Shown piece by piece: positions 1 to 6,737 of a DNA stretch of 6,737 nt. The translations under genes were made by a program, and so were the position numbers. The notes beneath the pieces are model-generated. The model was not told the DNA's origin. It saw nothing but the letters and a program-made list of their open reading frames with translations, and ran no database searches. The DNA lies in assembly GCA_002373855.1 (NCBI GenBank), contig DFKO01000135.1:1-6737 (forward strand), written 5' to 3'. Source of the DNA: Lachnospiraceae bacterium UBA3643 (GTDB taxonomy: Bacteria; Bacillota; Clostridia; Lachnospirales; Lachnospiraceae). Position 1 is the first letter of the stretch. Each line of letters starts with the position of its first letter.

Positions 1-1891
1 GGAATGAGCCCTTAACCACCTTCATCACATCCTTTATCTCAGGGAGTACTTCACATGGATGTCCGCCTTCCTCAAGAGCCTTCTGGGCTTTCTGAACTTC
101 TTTTGCCCTGGCAACATACTTTGGATCTTTTCTGGATAAAGTAAACTCCGCAAGTCCGAGAGGATTTGATCTGTATGAAGATGTCTCACCGGAAGGGATG
201 AGCTCATCTGTAGTGGTAACGGGATCGTGGATCTCCGATACACACTTAAGCACGAGATTCTCCGGAAGGGCAACCATTGCAGGCCAGTCCTTTATATTAG
301 GACCGAATTTAATCTCTACGCTGTCATCGGCAACGCCCTTTGAATCAAAGACTCTGTTTTCATATATTGTGCTGTCAAAGTAATATTTGTACTCACCGAT
401 CTTATCGGGCACTTCTGTAGCAGGTGTAAGGTATCCCTTGTTTGCTGCGGTAGCCGCGATGGATCTGGCGTCCATGAGGGCAACTGATGCGATCTGGCCT
501 GACTGAAGCTTTGAACCCTCACGGTTAGGGAAGTTTCTCGTAGAGTGTCTGATAGAGAATGCATTGTTGGAAGGTGTGTCGCCTGCACCAAAGCAGGGAC
601 CACAGAATGCAGTCTTAAGGACAGCTCCCGTCTGCATGATCTTTGCAGCTGCACCGTTTTTAATAAGCTCCATGTATATAGGCATTGATGCCGGATAAAC
701 ATTAAGTGTAAACTCATCCGGACCTATTGAAGCGCCGTTTAAGATATCAGCAGCTGCGCAGATGTTTTCAAATCCGCCACCTGCACATCCTGCGATGATA
801 CCCTGTTCCACGTAGAATTTACCGTTTCTGATCTTGTCGGTAAGCTTGTAATCAACAGCACCGTCAAGAGATACGAGGGCACGCTTCTCTGTCTCATGAA
901 GGATGTCTTCAAGGTTTGCGTTTACTTCCTCAATCGTGTATGTATTTGAAGGATGGAAAGGCATCGCGATCATGGGCTTTATCTTTGACAGATCCACGGT
1001 GATCACGCCGTCATAGTATGCAACCTCTCCGGGATTAAGTTCCCTGTAATCCTCAGGTCTCTTATGAATCTCGTAAAATTCCTTAATCCTGTCATCAGTC
1101 TTCCAGATAGAAGAAAGGCAGGTAGTCTCTGTTGTCATGACATCGACGCCGATACGGAAATCTGCTGAGAGCTTTTCAACACCGGGGCCCACAAACTCCA
1201 TTACCTTATTTTTAACGTATCCATTTTTAAATACGGCTCCGATTATGGCAAGCGCCACATCCTGTGGACCTACGCCCTTTACAGGCTCTCCTGTCATATA
1301 TACGGCTACGACGCCGGGCATATTAATATCATAAGTCTGGTTAAGGAGCTGCTTTACAAGCTCGGGGCCACCTTCACCCATAGCCATGGTACCGAGGGCA
1401 CCGTATCTTGTATGAGAGTCTGATCCTAAGATCATACGTCCTCCGCCGGCCAGCATCTCTCTTGCAAACTGATGGATTACTGCCTGATGAGGGGGCACAT
1501 ATACGCCACCGTACTTCTTGGCACATGTCAGACCAAACATATGATCATCTTCATTAATGGTTCCGCCTACTGCGCAGAGTGAATTGTGGCAGTTGGTGAG
1601 GACGTAGGGAATGGGAAATTTCTTCAGTCCCGATGCCCTGGCAGTCTGGATGATGCCTACAAATGTGATATCGTGAGAGGTAAGCTTGTCAAACTTTATC
1701 TTGAGCTTATCCATATTTCCCGATGTATTGTGACTCTCAAGGATACCGTATGCTATGGTATTTTTCCTTGATTCCTCTTTAGTCACATCTTTTCCTGTCT
1801 GTGCCTTGATTTTATTAATAGCCTCACTGTCATCTGCTATGAGCTGTGTACCGTTAACAAGATATGCTCCGCCTTCGTATAAACTGATCAT
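1..1891 (-). CDS. Aconitase-superfamily hydratase, YbhJ type (partial, C-terminus off window)
   Basis: Translating the minus strand from the ATG at 1891 gives 630 uninterrupted codons up to the window edge, starting [14 protein letters not shown]. It resembles the YbhJ-type putative hydratases, which are roughly 750 residues, so about 120 residues (the swivel domain with the expected catalytic serine) lie outside. The iron-sulfur cluster ligands are visible: C369 in AGCAGGG, and C430 and C433 in CGPC. Their spacing is close to that of mitochondrial aconitase. The SDSHTR motif (157-162) matches the conserved Asp-Ser-His active-site segment, and RNFPNREG (452-459) matches the substrate-arginine segment. 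Known for the superfamily: a 4Fe-4S-dependent, reversible hydration/dehydration of a carboxylic acid in the cytoplasm. The substrate of the YbhJ branch is, to my knowledge, not settled, so I do not call it aconitase. An AAAGGA ribosome site lies 11 bases upstream of the start, slightly far. It is divergent from the signalling operon. Family assignment is confident; the reaction is not. Confidence 0.9.
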   Translation of the reverse strand, partial: MISLYEGGAYLVNGTQLIADDSEAINKIKAQTGKDVTKEESRKNTIAYGILESHNTSGNMDKLKIKFDKLTSHDITFVGIIQTARASGLKKFPIPYVLTNCHNSLCAVGGTINEDDHMFGLTCAKKYGGVYVPPHQAVIHQFAREMLAGGGRMILGSDSHTRYGALGTMAMGEGGPELVKQLLNQTYDINMPGVVAVYMTGEPVKGVGPQDVALAIIGAVFKNGYVKNKVMEFVGPGVEKLSADFRIGVDVMTTETTCLSSIWKTDDRIKEFYEIHKRPEDYRELNPGEVAYYDGVITVDLSKIKPMIAMPFHPSNTYTIEEVNANLEDILHETEKRALVSLDGAVDYKLTDKIRNGKFYVEQGIIAGCAGGGFENICAAADILNGASIGPDEFTLNVYPASMPIYMELIKNGAAAKIMQTGAVLKTAFCGPCFGAGDTPSNNAFSIRHSTRNFPNREGSKLQSGQIASVALMDARSIAATAANKGYLTPATEVPDKIGEYKYYFDSTIYENRVFDSKGVADDSVEIKFGPNIKDWPAMVALPENLVLKCVSEIHDPVTTTDELIPSGETSSYRSNPLGLAEFTLSRKDPKYVARAKEVQKAQKALEEGGHPCEVLPEIKDVMKVVKGSF

Positions 1892-1902
1892 TTTACAGTA
1901 AA

Positions 1903-1908
1903 TCCTTT
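1903..1908 (-). promoter_or_regulatory. Ribosome binding site of the hydratase gene
   Basis: Read on the minus strand this is AAAGGA, 11 bases before the ATG at 1891. The spacing is on the long side, but no better site or alternative start is close, and the protein begins with the sequence expected for the family. Confidence 0.55.
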
Positions 1909-1929
1909 CGTGAAATTTTACGCGTGGTT

Positions 1930-1958
1930 ATTATATCATAATTTCTCGGCGCTCACCA
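1930..1958 (-). promoter_or_regulatory. Candidate sigma-A promoter driving the hydratase
   Basis: On the minus strand, TATAAT (1935-1930) is a perfect -10 box preceded by TG one base away (TGATATAAT), an extended -10. The -35 hexamer at 17-bp spacing (1958-1953, TGGTGA) is poor, with three of six matches, as is common for extended -10 promoters. The leader would be short, about 30 bases. The -35 lies inside the inverted repeat at 1939-1986, so a repressor bound there could block this promoter. Inference from consensus only. Confidence 0.55.
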
Positions 1959-1986
1959 TCCATGGTTCGCTATTCCCTCGAAATTA
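1939..1986. repeat. Nested inverted repeat, candidate operator or hairpin
   Basis: The outer arms are TAATTTC (1939-1945) and GAAATTA (1980-1986), a perfect 7-bp pair. Inside them sit GCG/CGC and ACCAT-CC-ATGGT, so the 48-bp block is symmetric at two scales, though the two centres are slightly offset. It covers the -35 region of the leftward promoter and lies upstream of the rightward one. It could be a binding site for a dimeric regulator; there is no T-run to suggest a terminator. Chance symmetry is possible for the outer arms. Confidence 0.45.
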
Positions 1987-1990
1987 CGAC

Positions 1991-2006
1991 ATAACATCCT
2001 TGTTAT
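1991..2006. repeat. Short inverted repeat ATAAC-N6-GTTAT
   Basis: Perfect 5-bp arms separated by ATCCTT form a 16-bp dyad of the size bound by many dimeric helix-turn-helix regulators. It sits just upstream of the candidate -35 box of the signalling operon. Short AT-rich dyads also occur by chance, so this is a weak call. Confidence 0.3.
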
Positions 2007-2014
2007 ACCATAAG

Positions 2015-2043
2015 TAGATATTTCATTCAAAAAAAGATATAAT
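2015..2043 (+). promoter_or_regulatory. Candidate sigma-A promoter of the signalling operon
   Basis: TATAAT at 2038-2043 is a perfect -10 hexamer, and TAGATA at 2015-2020 matches four of six -35 positions at the ideal 17-bp spacing. Transcription would begin near 2050 and give a leader of about 55 bases. As there is no further promoter-like gap, the two signalling genes are probably transcribed together from here. Confidence 0.55.
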
Positions 2044-2087
2044 AATATGCAGTTATTTGTTTAGAAATTGTTTAGTATAGAAGTATT

Positions 2088-2095
2088 AAAAGGGG
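2088..2095 (+). promoter_or_regulatory. Ribosome binding site of the hybrid kinase gene
   Basis: AAAAGGGG ends nine bases before the ATG at 2105. It is a strong AG-rich site that supports this start. Confidence 0.7.
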
Positions 2096-2104
2096 AACAG
2101 AATA

Positions 2105-5100
2105 ATGCCTGAAATGACACAGGAAATCAGTATACCTACGTTTTTTGCCCATGAGGGATTTCTCGGGGCCACAGTTGTAATATGTATATGCTGTTTCTAT
2201 TACTGCATCATCATAGGCCAGACAAAAATGCTTCAAAACAAGCTTTTCCTGTCTATGGTCGGCATCACGCTGGTTGACGCCGTATGCAATCTTGTGTCCA
2301 ACTTTGCCAAGCTGCATATCGGCGAGGCTAATGTATGGTTTTATGTACTGACAATACCCCAATTTATATATTTTCTGCTTCATGCGTGCCTGGCAGCACT
2401 CTTCTGTTTCTATGTATCTGTAGTCACGGGTGCATATCACAGCCTGAGAAAAAAACACAGACATATCTACCAGCTTCCATTGTATGCAACATTGCTTATG
2501 ATTGTCACAAACCCTTTGACTCATATTATCTACAGTTTTGATGAGCAGGGCGGATATCACAGGGGGCCCGGTCACAAGTGGCTCTATATTGTAGCTGCAT
2601 TTTATTTTCTTTTCTCCTCATCCATGCTCTTTATATTCTGGAAAGCTCTTAATCTGAAACTTCGCAGGGTTATGACATTCTTCTTTGTAGTTGTATTTAT
2701 AGCCCTTTTCCTCCAGATGTTATTTGTAAATCTCAGGATTGAACTCTTTGGCCAGGCTGTAGGCCTGTGCGGTGTCATGATCGTCCTTGAGAGCGAGGAG
2801 GGGCGCAAGGATCCAAGGACGGGCATATATAACCATGCGGCCCTGTCATATGATGTAAACAGAAACATGCGGGTTCGGAAATCCTTCTATCTCATATGTC
2901 TTAAGATGGTTAACCCTTCATCAATGATGCAGATGATCGGCCCGGTAAATATCGAAAAACTCACTGAAATGACAGGTGAATTTTTGACAACCCTTGTCCC
3001 CAAACATAATATCTATTATATAGGTACAGGTACATTCGTAATCATCACCGATGATAACAACAGAGAACATAACATCGAAATAGCAAGAGCCATAAACGAA
3101 CGATACAAAAAGCCATGGAGTTTCCTTGAGAGAGATACTGTTTTCTCTGCCATAGTTTACTGCGCCGAGATACCAAATGATTTAAAGACCTATAAGGATG
3201 TCAGCACTCTTATTAACAGTCCCGCGTTTATAAAGGGCAACGATTCACGGGATATATACTATGGCAAGAGCCTCAGCTTTATCATGCGCAGGGGCCAGGT
3301 CGAGAATGCCGTAATGAAGGGTTTCCAGAAGCGGTCTTTCGAAGTATATTACCAGCCTATCTATAATGCAAAAGACAAGACTATCTGCTCCGGCGAGGCA
3401 CTTATCAGGCTCCATAATGACGAGCTGGGGGATATTTATCCCGAGGAATTCCTCCCTATCATTGAAAAGGGCGGTCTCATTTTTGAACTCGGAGATTTCG
3501 TTCTTGAGGAAGTATGTAAATTCTTAAGTTCCGGTATTCCCATGGAGATGGGCGTCGACAGCCTCAACATAAACCTGTCCGCTGTCCAGTGCATGCAGAC
3601 AAACTACGCAGAGAGAATCATCCAGATCGTATCAAAATACAATATCTCACCCTCAAATCTCAACTTTGAGATCACGGAATATATAGCCGGCATAGATTTT
3701 AATATCATCAGACAGTTTGTTAAAAAACTGACTGATTACGGATTCCACTTTTCCATGGATGACTACGGTACGGGGTATTCAAATATCCAGGCACTATTTT
3801 CACTTGACTTTAATGTAGTCAAGATTGACCGTACCATACTATGGGATGCCGAGCAGTCCGAAAACGGACGTATCGTAATGGAGAGTACCATCGGTATGAT
3901 ACGCCGTATGAATAAAAAGATCCTGGTGTCAGGAGTCGAAAACAAGCAGCAGCTCGAACTTCTGAAAGATTTTGAGATCGATTATCTCCAGGGATTCTAC
4001 TTTAGCAATCCCTTAAACCAGAACGAATTCATCAGTATCCTGAAGGCTACCCAGCTGGCCAAGATTGAGGAGCAGAAAGCACTGGCAGCCAGTGAATCAA
4101 TGAGTAACTTCCTGGCCAATATGAGCCACGAGATCCGTACTCCCATCAATGCAGTACTCGGTATGGACGAACTGATCATCAGGGAAAGCGGTGACGAAAA
4201 AATAACAGAATATGCAAAAGTAATCGAGGGTGCAGGAAAGACCCTCCTCTCACTGATCAATGATATCCTCGACTTTTCAAAGATTGAGGCCGGAAATATG
4301 GAAATAGTCGAAGCTCCGTATGAACTGTCATCAACTGTGATGGATGTCGTAAATATGGTCAGCATCAAGGCAAAACAAAAGGGGCTGGCTCTGTTACTTG
4401 ATACGGATTCATCCACACCCGACCATCTCCTCGGTGATGAGATGCGTATCAAGCAGGTAATGCTGAATGTCATCAATAATGCGATCAAATATACAGAAAA
4501 CGGCTCTGTGACATTAAAGATAACCCATGAACCCATTGACATAAAGAAAGAAAATATCATCATATCAGTAAGGGATACAGGCATAGGCATCAGGGAGGAA
4601 GACATCGACAAGCTCTTTGAGAAATTCCACAGACTTGACCTCGATAAAAACAAGACGATAGAGGGCAGCGGTCTGGGACTCGCCATAACAAAACGCATAA
4701 TCACTGCAATGAACGGTGATATCTCTGTAGAAAGTGTATATGGCAGCGGCTCAACATTTACCATCAAGATCCCTCAGGTTCTGATGACAGACACTGCAAT
4801 CGGCAACCTGAAGGGTAAAATAACCCACTCGGATAAAGGTAATGTCCTCGATCATCAGAATTTCATCTGTCCTGACGCCAAAATACTCGTAATCGACGAT
4901 ACTCCCGTAAACCATATGGTAGTAAGAGAACTCCTTAAGAATACAAAGGTTCAGATAGATGAAGCGACATCCGGTGAGGAAGGACTGCAGTTTGCAAATG
5001 AGAAAAAATACGACCTCATACTCCTCGACTACCGTATGCCCATCATGGATGGTATTCAGACCCTTAAAAAGCTGAAAGAAAACAAACAGGGTATAAACTA

Positions 5101-5890
5101 TCATACGACTGTAATTGCCCTGACAGCCAATGCCATAGCCGGAGCAAGATCAAGATTTATCAACGAAGGTTTTGATGACTATATCACAAAACCTGTTGAC
5201 TCCGGGCGTCTCGAAGATGCGATGCTGATGTACATACCCTCATCAAAGATACAGATGATCGACAGCAATGTATCAAAAGAAACCGAAAGTAACAGTCAGC
5301 AAAGGACAAATCAGCCTGAATATGATAATATAGAAGCTGAGGGTATCAAAAACTGCGGCTCAAAGGAATCTTATGAAAAGGTATTTGCCGCATTCCAGAA
5401 TGAGATACCAAACAGGGTCGGCATAATAACAGAATCTCTTGAAAACGGGGACTATGAACGGTACGGTATCGAGGTCCACAGTATAAAGAGCTCAGCCAGA
5501 ATAATAGGTGCCAAAAAGCTCTCTCTCGCAGCTGAACGTCTTGAGTCGGCTGCAAACGAAAAAAACATTGATTTCATCAGGGAGAACAATGATGAACTCC
5601 TTGAAATGTACAAAAAGTTCTGCAAACACTGTAAAAATAATCAGGCAGACGATACCAAGAAGCCTGTACTTGATGAAAAAGTCTGGAAAGACGGTCTTGA
5701 GACTTTCCGTGATTTTGCCAGGTCAATGGACTATGATAACGCCAATGACCTGATCCTGCGGGTACGTAAATACAGACTTACACCTAAAATGCAGGAGATG
5801 GTAGATAAAATTGAATCCATGGCATATGACCTGAAATGGGATGAGATAGTTGAATATATAGACAGTCAATCGTCAGGCAATACAAAGTAG
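2105..5890 (+). CDS. 7TM - degenerate GGDEF - EAL - hybrid histidine kinase - receiver - HPt protein
   Basis: A 1261-residue membrane signalling protein. Residues 18-229 form about seven hydrophobic segments with no enzymatic motif. Residues 235-390 are a GGDEF-like domain with GTGTF (307-311) in place of GGDEF, so it should not make c-di-GMP. Residues 405-645 are an EAL domain with EALIR (431-435), N490, E522, D552/D553, K573 and Q629 intact, but serine (S609) where active phosphodiesterases carry the general-base glutamate. A short helix leads to the kinase: H-box H675, N-box around N788/N792, DTGIGI (824-829), GSGLGL (854-859). The receiver (925-1045) has D931/D932, phospho-acceptor D975, T1007 and K1029. 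The HPt domain has H1125 in HSIKSSA. Residues 1188-1257 are a helical tail of unknown role. Inferred role: a membrane phosphorelay kinase gated by c-di-GMP binding and perhaps an external signal; autophosphorylation and relay should work. The partner is probably the adjacent gene. Domain calls are secure; ligand and output are not. Confidence 0.93.
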   Translation: MPEMTQEISIPTFFAHEGFLGATVVICICCFYYCIIIGQTKMLQNKLFLSMVGITLVDAVCNLVSNFAKLHIGEANVWFYVLTIPQFIYFLLHACLAALFCFYVSVVTGAYHSLRKKHRHIYQLPLYATLLMIVTNPLTHIIYSFDEQGGYHRGPGHKWLYIVAAFYFLFSSSMLFIFWKALNLKLRRVMTFFFVVVFIALFLQMLFVNLRIELFGQAVGLCGVMIVLESEEGRKDPRTGIYNHAALSYDVNRNMRVRKSFYLICLKMVNPSSMMQMIGPVNIEKLTEMTGEFLTTLVPKHNIYYIGTGTFVIITDDNNREHNIEIARAINERYKKPWSFLERDTVFSAIVYCAEIPNDLKTYKDVSTLINSPAFIKGNDSRDIYYGKSLSFIMRRGQVENAVMKGFQKRSFEVYYQPIYNAKDKTICSGEALIRLHNDELGDIYPEEFLPIIEKGGLIFELGDFVLEEVCKFLSSGIPMEMGVDSLNINLSAVQCMQTNYAERIIQIVSKYNISPSNLNFEITEYIAGIDFNIIRQFVKKLTDYGFHFSMDDYGTGYSNIQALFSLDFNVVKIDRTILWDAEQSENGRIVMESTIGMIRRMNKKILVSGVENKQQLELLKDFEIDYLQGFYFSNPLNQNEFISILKATQLAKIEEQKALAASESMSNFLANMSHEIRTPINAVLGMDELIIRESGDEKITEYAKVIEGAGKTLLSLINDILDFSKIEAGNMEIVEAPYELSSTVMDVVNMVSIKAKQKGLALLLDTDSSTPDHLLGDEMRIKQVMLNVINNAIKYTENGSVTLKITHEPIDIKKENIIISVRDTGIGIREEDIDKLFEKFHRLDLDKNKTIEGSGLGLAITKRIITAMNGDISVESVYGSGSTFTIKIPQVLMTDTAIGNLKGKITHSDKGNVLDHQNFICPDAKILVIDDTPVNHMVVRELLKNTKVQIDEATSGEEGLQFANEKKYDLILLDYRMPIMDGIQTLKKLKENKQGINYHTTVIALTANAIAGARSRFINEGFDDYITKPVDSGRLEDAMLMYIPSSKIQMIDSNVSKETESNSQQRTNQPEYDNIEAEGIKNCGSKESYEKVFAAFQNEIPNRVGIITESLENGDYERYGIEVHSIKSSARIIGAKKLSLAAERLESAANEKNIDFIRENNDELLEMYKKFCKHCKNNQADDTKKPVLDEKVWKDGLETFRDFARSMDYDNANDLILRVRKYRLTPKMQEMVDKIESMAYDLKWDEIVEYIDSQSSGNTK

Positions 5891-5893
5891 TAT

Positions 5894-5900
5894 AAGAGGT
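5894..5900 (+). promoter_or_regulatory. Ribosome binding site of the downstream receiver gene
   Basis: AAGAGGT lies five bases before the ATG at 5906, within the 15-base gap after the kinase stop codon. The tight spacing without a terminator supports co-transcription with the kinase. Confidence 0.65.
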
Positions 5901-5905
5901 AAAAC

Positions 5906-6676
5906 ATGAAAAAATTTGAGATACTTATGATCAGAAATGAGCATACTTTCATGGTAAATGCCATTGTAGCCAATCTCGGAAAACTCGGCTGCAGCGTTAT
6001 TGAAACAGAATATAACGTAAAAGACATCAGCACATATGAAGAGACAGCTGACATTATAATATTCTATACAGACAGCAATATGGTTGATAATACAAATGCT
6101 CTCGTATACATCAAGGATCTTTGTATTGAAAAAAACAAGCAGGTTGTAGCGATAGGAAACAGGGAGGAACTTGACGAGATATATCCCATCATCCCTTCCA
6201 TGCTGCTGGCCGATTCCATAGAGCGTCCTGTCGATATGAACACATTCTCTGACAAGATCCTGCAGATGATGAGCAATGATGTGATTGAGCAGAGAAAAAA
6301 GAGTGTCCTCGTTGTGGATGATGACTCAAGCTTTATACAGCTCCTCAGAGAGTGGCTGAAGGACGACTACAGAGTCGGTATGGCCAAGTCCGGACTCCAG
6401 GCCATCACATGGCTGGCCAGAAACAGTGTAGATCTCATACTCCTTGACTACGAGATGCCTGTCATCAACGGACTCCAGGTATTTGAGATGCTAAAGAGTG
6501 AGGCGATCTCCAAGAATATCCCGGTAATGTTTCTGACCGGAAAGAGCGATAAGGAAAGCATCATGAAGGTTATGGAGCTTAAGCCTGCAGGATACATGCT
6601 CAAGAATATTACAAAGCAGCAGCTTCTGACACATCTTGAGAATTTCTTTGTGAAGCAGACTTATAACAATCTTTAA
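5906..6676 (+). CDS. Stand-alone response regulator: pseudo-receiver plus receiver, no output domain
   Basis: A 256-residue, apparently cytoplasmic protein with two receiver-like halves. The C-terminal half (132-250) is a normal receiver: VLVVDDD with D138/D139, phospho-acceptor D181 in LLDYEMP, T211 in FLTG and K233 in MLKN, where the usual proline after lysine is asparagine. The N-terminal half (1-120) has the same alternating strand-helix rhythm, but the acidic pocket is RNE (10-12), the phospho-acceptor position is Y54 and the conserved lysine is R107 in ERP. I read it as a pseudo-receiver that cannot be phosphorylated conventionally. There is no DNA-binding, RNA-binding, GGDEF or methyltransferase domain after the receiver. 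Its gene starts 15 bases after the hybrid kinase, so it is the obvious acceptor of phosphate from HPt H1125. Inferred role: terminal phospho-carrier or protein-binding switch. The N-terminal half could instead be an unrelated Rossmann-like domain. Confidence 0.88.
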   Translation: MKKFEILMIRNEHTFMVNAIVANLGKLGCSVIETEYNVKDISTYEETADIIIFYTDSNMVDNTNALVYIKDLCIEKNKQVVAIGNREELDEIYPIIPSMLLADSIERPVDMNTFSDKILQMMSNDVIEQRKKSVLVVDDDSSFIQLLREWLKDDYRVGMAKSGLQAITWLARNSVDLILLDYEMPVINGLQVFEMLKSEAISKNIPVMFLTGKSDKESIMKVMELKPAGYMLKNITKQQLLTHLENFFVKQTYNNL

Positions 6677-6691
6677 TTTATTTATAACAAT

Positions 6692-6737
6692 AAAAAACCA
6701 GGTACACGCTGCGGGTCTGCTCCGCGCCCCAATGCGT
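6692..6737. terminator. Probable bidirectional terminator, cut by the window edge
   Basis: Sixteen bases past the stop codon at 6676, AAAAAA (6692-6697) is followed by CCAGGTACACGC and then a GC-rich stretch with GCGG (6711-6714) pairing CCGC (6722-6725). The last four bases, GCGT (6734-6737), pair with ACGC (6706-6709). This is what the left arm, loop and first bases of the right arm of a long hairpin would look like, with the A-run acting as the T-run on the other strand. The rest of the right arm is not in view, so the call is an inference. Confidence 0.5.

Noticed and set aside
316..717. A 133-codon minus-strand open frame
   Set aside because: It overlaps the hydratase in another frame, while the hydratase frame shows the cluster cysteines and active-site motifs across the same bases.
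1..1891. Naming the hydratase as the TCA-cycle aconitase (acnA/acnB) or as a 3-isopropylmalate dehydratase
   Set aside because: The N-terminal sequence and the [14 protein letters not shown] context fit the YbhJ-like branch better, and no leucine or citrate pathway genes are adjacent.
2057..2081. TTGTTT followed by TATAGA as a second rightward promoter
   Set aside because: The spacer is only 13 bp, too short for a sigma-A promoter, and a perfect TATAAT with 17-bp spacing lies just upstream.
2072..2575. A 167-codon minus-strand open frame spanning the start of the kinase gene
   Set aside because: It is antisense to the ribosome site and membrane region of the kinase, has no recognisable motif and would need a terminator-free overlap with the rightward operon.
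3317..4039. Calling the EAL domain an active c-di-GMP phosphodiesterase because EALIR and DDYGTGYS are intact
   Set aside because: The general-base glutamate position is serine, so intact signature motifs alone do not support activity.
3997..4767. A 256-codon open frame on the minus strand inside the kinase region
   Set aside because: It lies wholly within the well-supported kinase gene on the other strand; its translation is a Ser/Ile/Phe-rich string with no domain motif and no ribosome site.

Overview
The window looks like chromosomal DNA from a Gram-positive anaerobe of the Clostridia, most likely Lachnospiraceae (Butyrivibrio-like). This is an inference from the moderately AT-rich composition, the strong AG-rich ribosome binding sites and the gene styles: a YbhJ-type hydratase and a very large membrane hybrid kinase carrying GGDEF/EAL modules. 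No mobile element, CRISPR array, tRNA or rRNA is visible.

Layout. Positions 1-1891 (minus strand) hold the first 630 codons of an aconitase-superfamily hydratase of the YbhJ type. It runs off the left edge, so its C-terminal swivel domain is missing. A 213-bp divergent intergenic region (1892-2104) holds candidate promoters facing both ways and two inverted repeats. Positions 2105-5890 (plus strand) encode a 1261-residue multidomain signalling protein. Fifteen bases later, 5906-6676 encodes a 256-residue protein with two receiver-like domains. The window ends in what appears to be the left half of a terminator hairpin.

The signalling pair is the main interest. The large protein reads, in order: seven predicted membrane segments, a degenerate GGDEF domain, an EAL domain, a histidine kinase core (DHp plus ATPase), a receiver, an HPt domain and a short C-terminal helical module. 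The GGDEF signature is replaced by GTGTF. The EAL domain keeps every metal and substrate residue I can align, but the residue matching the general-base glutamate of active phosphodiesterases is a serine (S609). It therefore looks like a c-di-GMP-binding sensor built directly onto a histidine kinase rather than an active phosphodiesterase. A complete phosphorelay can be traced: H675 to D975 to H1125 within the large protein, then plausibly to D181 of the downstream protein. That protein has no DNA-binding or enzymatic output domain, and its N-terminal half is a pseudo-receiver lacking the phosphorylation site. The final output is therefore unknown and probably works through protein-protein contact.

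The hydratase is transcribed away from the signalling genes. Nothing in the sequence links the two functionally apart from the shared intergenic region.
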